Source: Allolobophora icterica (lineage: Eukaryota; Annelida; Clitellata; Crassiclitellata; Lumbricidae). From it: a DNA stretch of 64,000 bases. Below are positions 18,365-27,386 of the stretch, piece by piece. The translations under genes and the position numbers were made by a program. The DNA is taken from contig OY744604.1 of NCBI GenBank assembly GCA_963556255.1, positions 96,755,261-96,819,260 on the forward strand. Reading direction: 5' to 3'. Position 1 is the first letter of the stretch. Each line of letters starts with the position of its first letter. Under the pieces are notes generated by a model. That model saw only the letters and a list, made by a program, of their open reading frames with translations, was not told where the DNA came from and ran no database searches.

Positions 18365-21216
18365 TTAATGATGCGAAAAAAATCGACGATTACTAGGACT
18401 TTTACGAAATATTTGCAGAACAAACCGGTGAATAATGTGTTCAAATGGATGATTGTTCTTCATAGCAGCAAATTCAGCCAATGCTTCTGTCCATGGATGC
18501 TCACAGTCGATTAAACATCTGAGTTTCAAATATCTTGCCAGAAAATGTCCTCCAAGAGAATAATGGCATCTAATGGGATAAGCCCGATAAAGAGATACTG
18601 ACAGTGGTTTCTTATCAGAGTAGACAGAGCGAGAAAAGCAGTGCGCAAACGTTGTAGGTTCAAATTCCTGCAAATCGTCATTCAGAGGTGATAAATAAAA
18701 AAACAGAGTGTGCAAGCCAAACAAACACTGTGCGTCTCTATCGAAAAAAGTGTCAAGTGGAGGCAACAACAAAACTTGTGTAAATGCAAACTCCTTTAGA
18801 TCGTTCTGCAAATCACGCTGATGAAGAATTCCTTCACACAAATGTAAAACTTCATCGTATTGGCGACACTTGTAAAGGTATAAAGCACAATAGCAATCAG
18901 CTGTGTTGCACTTGATGCCAGTAACGCTGTAGAAGGATGTAATCTGTTCTAAAGCATATTCCGATAGAGCATCAGTTATTTCTTTTTCAATTCGAGAATG
19001 ATTCACACTAAAAGTCGAATCGACTTTTAATGAATCCGTTCTACGATACACACATTGTCGGACATCCTTGAAACAAGGGCTTGACTGAATCAAAAGGCAG
19101 AATTTTCGTTTTGTTGAAGCCATAAAAAATTGGTCTAAAGGAAATGATGGAGTAGGCAAACTACGATTCAAGTCCAATTGTTTGCCCATTCTTTCAGTGG
19201 ACATTACTATCAAGTAATGAGCAAACACCTTTGGGTTAAGACGTAGATCAAGATAAATCCGCCTCTTACTAAAATGCTTATTTTCACTAAACTTCTTGCA
19301 AAGCAGACAAAATCCAACGATTCTTACAACATCGTCAATGAAGAACAAACAACCTGCATTCAATGTTTCAAAAAAGAACAATAACGAATTCTCTTGGAAG
19401 ACTGGTAAGCAGAGGTCTATTACTTTTTGGTATTGTGATGTTGCAAAATTGAGAGCAGCCAGGTAGACCAGACCTGCAGGAACAATGATCCTAGATTGAG
19501 CATCTTCACATACTGAAGCCCTTATAAGAGCCTTTTTGAGAAACATTTTTGACATTAGAGACACTATTTGAAATTCTGGACGGCTCTCTGATCCAGTTAG
19601 ATGTTCCAAAAAATTCTGTGCATGCAAAAATTGAAACTGACTTCCTATTGTGGATGGCACAGGATAACTATGATACTGACACCTTACCACGTTAGGCTTC
19701 AAAAAAAGTTCTTTCACAAATTTCACAAATACTTCGCTTTCCCATGAAATGTTTCCAGAACCTAAAGCATGTGCAACATTCAAACAAGACAATGTTGAAT
19801 CAAAGTACTTTAAGCACCAAACGTTCTCCGGTACTGGCAGTGTTGACAGTATTCTATGCGTAAACAATTGCAACTTTCTGAATAAATTCAAAAACCTCAC
19901 TCTGATCATCCCAGGTAATTCTGCAGATTTCACTGCACCACGAATATCTCTACGACAGCGTAAAAAAAAATTCAATCGAAAAGAAGATATCAAAGCATTG
20001 TGCATCCAAACTTTTCCGAACTTCAAGGAGTGGTTTCATGTGATCTACAAAATTGGGCACTATTTGCAGGAATATGTCTCCATTTGTCCGAATGTATTGA
20101 TGTATGTAATTTGCCACGAACCAATTACAAAGAATTTTAGAATCGTGGAATTCCTTGAGTTTTCTTTCAGTCTGGGCAACTATTCTGGAGCTTGAAGGTT
20201 CATGAAATAAGTTTGCTTCAGGAATAAAATAGTTCGAAAAGTATCTCCTCTTTAACCCGTTTGAAATCTGTTGTAGTAACTCACAGCAGATTGCAATAAC
20301 AGAAGAGGAATTCCACCATTCGGGAGACATTTCTTCAGATGCCCACAACATCAGCGTCTTCAAATGATACGTACAGATAACTTCATCTTCTTTTGGACAA
20401 TCCTTCTGTATTAATTCTATCTTACAGAAGAATCTCAACAAGTGATAGACAATCTGATGAATTTGAGTGAAACTTTGAAGTAAAATTACTTCTGCCACTG
20501 AAAATGACAACCTCCACTGTCGTTCATCGTTCCTGCAAGCACGATGTTGAACGTATACAACATGACAACCATGTTGTACAACTTCGGAGATTGTATCAAT
20601 CGTCGGCCATCCGTACTCTCTAAGTCGCTTGGGCCAATTTTCGGCTTCTTTAGGCCACTGAGGGCACCACAAACCTGGGACCAAATCATGCATTTTAAGT
20701 TCTTGGTGTAAATTACTGGTAATTGCCGGACCTCTGACAATATGTGCTGTTCCTCTTTTCCGGTTATTACTATTTGCTGCAGCAATTATATCATGCACAC
20801 GGTATCTTTTTGGGAAAGTTCGACGGATATATTCATATTTTTTGTATATCCAATTATAATTCATTTTCCTCAAAAAACGAAGTCGAACAAAACCTGGACA
20901 CCTGAGGTGTTGTTCAATCTTATAGCATTCGATCGAATCGCTTAAGCCACTAACATCCTGTGGCAACACTGGAAAGTCTTCTGTGACGACCAACTCATCA
21001 TTTCTAAACACTAATAAATCAACATCTGTGATGCATAGATTCAATGGTCGTATGTAGAACTCCATAGCGCTGCCACAATATATGGCGTGGTCTTCTGAAG
21101 AATGAATGGAATCAGAAAGAACACCAGACGACTTTGGAAGCAACTGACATGTAGGGCCTACCAACAATGAATTCAGATGCAATTTCTTCCATCGATTTAT
21201 CCGCATATTCCGTCAT
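18365..21216 (-). pseudogene. Mab-21/cGLR copy 1, two frameshifts
   Basis: Homologue of the intact gene at 27387-30191 over its whole length. The ancestral ATG at 21216 still encodes MTEYADKSMEEIASEFIVG, but 7 extra bases at about 21153-21159 shift the frame and end it after about 34 codons. An overlapping ATG at 21206 starts in the frame that continues correctly after the insertion, so a protein with a changed N-terminus is possible. This frame keeps CGSAMEFYIRP...TDVDLL and the third acid (MHDLVPGLWCPQWP). A second shift lies in an A9 run at 19962-19970. The C-terminal half then reads from about 20026 to the stop at 18365, retaining both TPR-like modules. The A9 shift could be a sequencing error. 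Confidence 0.85.
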
Positions 21217-21345
21217 CCTAAATACAAATTATAACAATTCCTCTCTGAATCTCATCATCTGTGTTGTCAAATTCAGCAACAACATCATCAGCAGCATATT
21301 AGTCATCGTTATTGTCACGATCATCATAGATCACTATTGGCCTTG
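21217..21345 (-). promoter_or_regulatory. Conserved 5' flank of Mab-21 copy 1
   Basis: About 120 bp upstream of the ancestral ATG align with the same region of the copies at 30192 and 47371 (AATTATAAnAATT, CTCTCTGAAT, CATCATAG blocks), so promoter or 5' UTR sequence was duplicated with the gene. No TATA box or known site is certain. Confidence 0.45.
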
Positions 21346-22086
21346 TTAGCTACAACTGTGGGTTCGCCCGCCTCAATGGCAGCCCTGTTGCGCTGGGCGG
21401 CGTTGACTCCAGCCCGCTCTCCGTTTGGAGCCACCCGAGTCACTGCCTTGCCTCTTTTCAACATAAAATGACTGTTCTCTATCTCTGCCCATAGTTACTG
21501 TTCCTATCAGAGGAGTTCGGGATTGGCCGCTCCCTTACCCCCTCGAGTGCCCAAGGTATTTTTGGTGCACAAATGCCCAAGAGGGGGTGCGATCGGTACC
21601 CAGTGTTTTCACTGTAATATCTGGAGAAGGGATTGGAATATTGTAACGGGATTTAGCTTATTATAATTCAAATTGAATTTGCAATCGACCGATGTATGGT
21701 ATTTCACAGTAGCGCCACCTGGTGAAACTTTATTCGAACTTTAATACTCGTCCGTATTGTTTTTGCAATTTCGGGATTTTTCATAGGTATTGAATTGCAC
21801 GGATGTAGATTTGGCCTGTATAACCTCGAATAGACAGCAGACGCTACAGTAGATCAAACTGTGTTACACTCAGCGTTGAATTCGCCGTTCAACGATGCCT
21901 AATAACGTGCGTTGACTAATTTATTTCTAATCTGGTAAACCACGTGCCAGTATGACCATCAGCCACATACATCTTGCGGTGTCCTTCGTGTATGCTATTG
22001 TTGTGGGATACAGAGTGGGAGAATAATCACGCAAAATATATCATGCAACGCCAAATTGATGGCTTGAGGATGTCCTGAAACCAGTT
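21346..22086. other. Unassigned DNA
   Basis: Not shared with the other units. A G/C-richer stretch (21355-21620) holds an imperfect inverted repeat around 21535-21590 (CCCCCTCGAGTGCCC / AAGAGGGGG). No gene recognised. Confidence 0.4.
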
Positions 22087-22368
22087 TTACAATTTCATAG
22101 CCGTTCCAAAGTTATCCGTGAAAAAGCGAGTCTGGGGTCCGGTCGGGCCCCCTTTGGGCATTCGAGGGTTCAGAAAGGCAACATTATGCTGTTCTGTCTC
22201 TGGGTCTGACTCTGCCTCTTCCGCGGTTGCCTTTCTAGCTACGGGCTTCCTCCAACTCTCCATCTGATCTAAACTTTGACCGACCATTATACATCTCGTG
22301 ACTCGAAAACTATCGCCATTTAAATGGGTCACCAGAAGTTTTCTAAGTTCCGGGGACAAGAAATACAT
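22087..22368 (-). CDS. Possible small ORF/exon, unknown
   Basis: A 93-codon minus-strand frame with an ATG, reading LSPELRKLLVTHLNGDSFRV and later RKATAEEAESDPETEQ and RMPKGGPTGPQTRFFTD. Composition looks protein-like and no repeat family is recognised. There is no paralogue in the window and no clear splice site, so it may be chance. Confidence 0.22.
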   Translation of the reverse strand: MYFLSPELRKLLVTHLNGDSFRVTRCIMVGQSLDQMESWRKPVARKATAEEAESDPETEQHNVAFLNPRMPKGGPTGPQTRFFTDNFGTAMKL

Positions 22369-22965
22369 GTAACAAGTCTCTACATCACATCATCATAGAC
22401 ACCGGTCTATTGCGCAACTGTCAATGGTAACTGCGTCATGTCGTCCTAGTCACCTGTCCATTGGTCTTCCCACCGTCACGTGTCTCTCACGCCATTTCCG
22501 TGTGTGGCATACTAGCCTCACACGTATATTGTCATACACCACGTTTACGGAGTGTTTCCTTACCCGTCCTCTGAGTTGGCAATTGTCGAACAACAGAGTG
22601 ATAAATGGGGATTAAAGGATGGAATAAGAATGAGGTGAATAAGGAAACTACTTTGCTCTAACGGACCACCAGGCTGTTCGTTCTGACTGTTGCTGCAGTC
22701 CTAGTAATTTACCTCGCACCAGGCGGTCCACAGGACTACTTTGGAAGATGGCGATAACTGAAATTGACGGGAAGCCTCCCTACCATACTGTACCGCGAGT
22801 GTGCAGTGCAGGAAATAGTGCGGCTAACTTTCGTGTTTTAAACCGAATTTATATAGTTTTAAGTTCCACGAATTAGATCTTAAAATCAATATTTACATTT
22901 GCTGTCGATGTCCATGAATTAGATTTTAAAATCAATATTCACATGTCTTGTTACTGTTCGTCCAG

Positions 22966-23061
22966 ATTAGAGAGCATCAATTCTTTGAGGAGACTGACAT
23001 CAACGACATCGTGAAGATGGTCCACGAGAAGTCTGACATCAAATTATCCAAATTTGAATAA
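22966..23061 (+). CDS. Candidate terminal exon, copy 1
   Basis: Follows a pyrimidine-rich TTGTTACTGTTCGTCCAG acceptor and reads 31 codons to [17 protein letters not shown], then IVKMVHEKSD, then SKFE. Copy 2 at 23646 keeps the frame. Product unknown. Confidence 0.4.
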   Translation: MREHQFFEETDINDIVKMVHEKSDIKLSKFE

Positions 23062-23645
23062 TAAGTCCAACTATAGTGTTCTATAGCTACTTAAGATACG
23101 CGTTTACACTTATATTAAAACATAACAATTCATTACAGCAGCTGCGATGTAAACAGAAACACAGAAATACTACGATTCATGGTCTAGACCTGGTACAAGT
23201 GGGGCAGCCAACACTCGGCGTCTGAATCCAAGTTCTAAGAGATAAGGCAGTGCTGCCCAACCTACAAGGCACCGCGAGCCACCGAAAAAATTATACTTGA
23301 AGCGCCGAGGTGAGATAACGAAAATAGACGACTGATACGGGCGCCTGAGAGAGAGAGCGAAATACTTTGCTCTAACAGACCATCCGTTCTTCCTCCGAAA
23401 CGGACAAATCTACATCCGAGCAATTTAGATAATTGACCTCGCGCCAGGCTGCCGGAACTAGATGGCGATAACTGTAATTGACGCAGAGTCTCGATGTCAT
23501 ACTGCATCCGCAAGTGTGCAGTGCAGAAAATAGTGCGGCAAATCTTCTGTTTTAACTTTAAGCCGAATTTATATAGGCCTAGTTGGAAGTTCCACGAATT
23601 AGATTTTAAAATCAATATTTACATTTGTTGTCTATGTTCTTCCAG

Positions 23646-23748
23646 ATTAGAAAGCATCGTGACTTTGAGGAGACTGACATCAACGACACCGTGAAGATGA
23701 TCCACGAGAAGTCCGATAGTCCGAGATCAAATTTTTCCAAATTTGAAT

Positions 23749-23750
<2 letters not shown>
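23646..23750 (+). CDS. Candidate terminal exon, copy 2
   Basis: After a TTGTCTATGTTCTTCCAG acceptor it reads 34 codons to [21 protein letters not shown], then IHEKSD, then SKFE. It differs from copy 1 by an in-frame 9-bp insertion near the end and a few substitutions, so the frame has been kept since duplication. The matching upstream exon was not identified. Confidence 0.4.
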
Positions 23751-23896
<146 letters not shown>

Positions 23897-23990
23897 GTAC
23901 AGTAACTTATATTGAAACATTAAGAGCTTCACTGAGGACGACCCTAAAAGCGTTTATTATGGTTATTGACATATCGAAGTAGGTACGTCG

Positions 23991-24076
23991 ACACCATCAC
24001 CACCACCAACACCACCTCCCCCATCACCACCTCAACCACCACCATCACCACCCCAACCACCACCATCACCACCACG
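23991..24076. repeat. CAC/CAT-rich minisatellite
   Basis: Purine-poor tandem repeat built from CACCATCACCACC and CAACCACCACCAT units. Confidence 0.85.
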
Positions 24077-24112
24077 GTGACTTCTGTGTAAGCTAATATT
24101 ATCTAATTTAAT

Positions 24113-24330
24113 CTATACCAATTCACAAATCATCGACGGTGGCTTCAAATACTTATGCAGAAGATCACTGACTTCTTTCGCTGATGTTTCGTTGACCGAT
24201 TGACACATTTCGATGCAGATGATGTCATAGGGGTCCGTGTCTATTCTTTGGTCGATGATTTTAAAGTCGTCTTCGCAATTCATTAGAAAGACCCACTTCA
24301 CTATTGTTATTGCTTTGTTCAGAAACAAAC
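24113..24330 (-). CDS. Candidate terminal exon, minus strand
   Basis: After an acceptor-like TATTCCCTTTTAG at 24331-24343, a frame of 72 codons runs to TAG: NKAITIVKWVFLMNCEDDFK, then IIDQRIDTDPYDIICIEM, then KEVSDLLHKYLKPP. The composition looks coding and no repeat similarity is apparent. Only one exon is visible and the family is not recognised. Confidence 0.33.
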
Positions 24331-24412
24331 CTAAAAGGGAATATTAGGAGGCATAGACACGTACGTGGCCTACCTGTTTTAGACCCTTATAGATGCTTTA
24401 AATAGTCCTAGT

Positions 24413-24568
24413 ATTATTATCGCTGGTCAACCACCTGCTCCGGGCCGACGAATCTACAGAGACACAGCCGACCGTATCAAAGCCATCGTCGCCGATTACA
24501 CGGATCGTCCTTTGTTGGATTTTCTTCGTGCGATCGCTCATAACTTACATCTACTGAGCCTTTTTTGA
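24413..24568 (+). CDS. Conserved ORF segment, paralogue of 7415-7618
   Basis: Reads IIAGQPPAPGRRIYRDTADR and then IKAIVADYTDRPLLDFLRAI before ending LLSLF-stop. Frame and peptide are shared with unit 1. It marks the left edge of unit 3. Confidence 0.4.
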   Translation: MIIAGQPPAPGRRIYRDTADRIKAIVADYTDRPLLDFLRAIAHNLHLLSLF

Positions 24569-24599
24569 TGCTGCTGAAGTGTTTAATAAATATTACGTC

Positions 24600-26650
24600 C
24601 AAATATTAAATATACCCGAACCCAATGAAAATGTCTAGGCAGTGGCGGAAAGGAATCGTCGCAGATTTTTTTTATATAGCGCCGGTGTGGACATTATGGG
24701 CAATGTGGTGGACAATAAAGACTAAACACTATTTTTATTTTGCTCCTGCGCCACCATACGACCACCAGCATCAACTATTTTCACTGTAGCAACATTATGT
24801 CTTCTCGGCTTGACCTCCCCGGATTCTGACCTGGCACCGAAACGGACCAAGCAACCTGGTTATTGCGTGTTTGATTGGATATAGCGTCGGTGTTCAACTT
24901 TGTGTGGCCTTGAGATATTTCGTAGATTTACATTACATAACATTACAGTCCAGCTATAACTGAGCCGTATTGTAAAATTCTACACGATGGGAGAGAAGAC
25001 ATTGGAGAGGTATTAGCCCAGATCTTCAATGCATCAATGTAGACCCGTGATCGATCGAGTCGAACTGCTACGATGGACTTGGCTCGGCCGACGATCGACT
25101 CGATCGACTTTGTCGACTAGTCGACCTCTCGTCGACTCGATCGACTTGGCAAATAAACGATCGACTTGGTCGACTTTGTCGACTTGGACTGTATCTCTTG
25201 GCCATGGGGAGCCAAAGGTGCCAATGCTCATACAAGTTTTGGCTCTGTAGCGCCGAGGCACAAGCATGCTCATTGCTCACACAACTTTTGGCAGGTGCTT
25301 TGTACTTGATGATTGCTAAAGTAGTTATTGACTTATTGTGCGATATATACGCATTTCATTTCATGAATATATAGGCATAGTATAATGAACTTTTCCACCG
25401 ACTGTAAAAAATGACAAAATATTCTTATTGGTTATATCGAATATAATCTATAATGTATAATTCTATCCATCTTAGGTCTGTACTTTGCCTGAGGTTAGCT
25501 CACGCAGCTATTAAACACTTTCTGAGCCACTGCTCTTGGCCAAAGTCGAAGCATTCAGTCCCGTCCTAACATACAGACATTCGAACGTTTTGAGATCGTC
25601 GTTACTGACTACCATGATGCAAAAATAACAACTATTTTTACATCATGCTGACTACAGAGCTGAAATTTCCTGAAACTAGCACATTTTCAACGCATCTTAA
25701 TCTTTCCATTTTCACCGTAAAACTGTGAAAAAAGTATCTGCAGCTTCCACTGTACGATATCACCAAGAGGCTCACAGTTTGCACTGAACTTCAAATCAGG
25801 TTAATACGGTAGGCCCTAGTTGTGCGTTTACAAAGCATTACGTTATCGCAACATGTGAGGCATTTTGTGAAGTAGCAGCAAAAAATAGTCAGAAAATATT
25901 TCGTAGTCGAATCAAGTCGAGGAAACAACGATCGACTCGACTTGTCAAAACATATGATCGACTCGACTTGCAAGTCGATCGAGTCGAAGATTTTTCGACC
26001 GACTCGACTTGGCGGAGTTTCGATCGACTTTATCGACTGACTCGATCGATCACGGGGTATACATCAATGCAGACTGGAGAGGAACATGTACCACGGAAAT
26101 GGAGAGATGCACTGATAGTGTCAGTGTTTCGAAAAGGAAATAGAAACGAACCGTGTAACTCTGAACCAGTTAGTTTAATTAGAGTAAAATTGACTATAGA
26201 TCAGTCAGTTTTTGCTAGAGTTATTCAAAGTAAGCAGTGCATAGCCCACTAACTGAAGGCTAGGCAAACACCACCAATTGGTATGAAAACATTAGTCAAT
26301 ATAAATCGCTTAGTCCATCAAAACTGAATTTCAGCTGTTATGCACCCCACAGCAGATGAAAACGTGTGAATGGTTTAAATCTTTCAAACAGGAAACTCAC
26401 TTGTTGAATTGGCTGATTCTACTTAAAACCTGGGTGTCGTCTTAAACTCAAGTATGTTCTTTACTATGTTAATGGCGTTCTGTACATCATTATAAATACG
26501 TATTCGTGATTTGCTTAGAATTAGACCTCACATAATTATCAATGTCGACTAAGATATATCTTTGGCGACTGCGTTGGTCTCCAGTCGCTTGGATTACTGT
26601 AGCTGGCTTCTTACTTGTGTATCTAAGTTCAACCTGCACAATTTCCAGAA
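24600..26650 (+). pseudogene. Unit 3: decayed LINE, split by a hAT element
   Basis: 24600-25039 and 26062-26650 together align with the LINE remnants of the other units. The RT entry motif remnant KWRDALIVSVFRKGNRNEPC is at about 26097-26156, and thumb remnants with a SRLDYC-like reading lie near 26585. A hAT insertion of 1,022 bp separates the halves. The remnant stops where the Mab-21 3' flank starts. Confidence 0.75.
25040..26061. mobile_element. hAT-like non-autonomous element with GTCGA clusters
   Basis: 1,022 bp, flanked by the 8-bp direct repeat CATCAATG (25032-25039 and 26062-26069). Ends are inverted repeats TA(G/T)ACCC(C)GTGATCGATCGAGTC. Units 2 and 1 hold the uninterrupted sequence ATGCATCAATGCAGACTGG, proving the insertion and its boundaries. 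Both subterminal regions (25060-25190, 25910-26045) are packed with GTCGACT/GATCGA motifs, likely transposase-binding arrays. No transposase ORF. Confidence 0.88.
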
Positions 26651-26659
26651 GTTCAGTAC

Positions 26660-27386
26660 TTTTAACACATACACGATTTTTATTAAGGCAAAATATACAG
26701 CAAATATAGTTTGAAGGAAATTGTTTCGAAATATATCAGTCATACAATTTAAGGTTAAATGCTAGGAAAACATTGGTAAATCACGAATAATTGTACAGAA
26801 AAATGTTGGAAATAGCATATTCATAATTATATAAAGCGAATATTGCTGACAATAAAACATGTTTCAAATTACATGGTGAAATTCAGACTACATAGTACAT
26901 AGTTATTTGAAAAGACAAGCCAACATACAAAAGACCTGCAGTGATCTCTAACTCTTAATAATACATATATCCATCTACAAAACGCATATCTTAAAGAACG
27001 CATAATCAAGGTTTTGCACTGAACGTATCACGAACTGGAGCTTTTGTCGCAATAGAGGTTTGGCATAACGAGAAAAAAACAATCCGTTCTAATCTTTGTG
27101 ATAGTCAAAGATTTTCTTTGCGGAAATAGTTTTGCATTGATTATGCATATGCTAATGGTTGCTTTTGATTATGATTATGCTTGACCTGAGAAGGTGGTAC
27201 AGGATTGTGAAATTGCCAAGAATACTACAGACGGAATTTGTCCTTTCCCATACATTGAATCTTCCTCTATTGCGCAAATTGCAACGATTTCTAACAATTA
27301 TTGAATACATAGTGCACCGATACTTAGGAAATTATTTACAGCTTCACACACAAAAAGGTCAAACTTTAATTATAAACGGCATTTCG
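26660..27386 (-). other. 3' UTR and polyadenylation signal of intact Mab-21 gene
   Basis: This downstream flank is shared by the three long copies. A minus-strand AATAAA at 26679-26684, about 700 bp after the stop codon, is conserved with copy 1 (17727-17732) and is the best candidate poly(A) signal. The gene-unit homology passes into LINE-derived sequence just beyond it. Confidence 0.5.
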
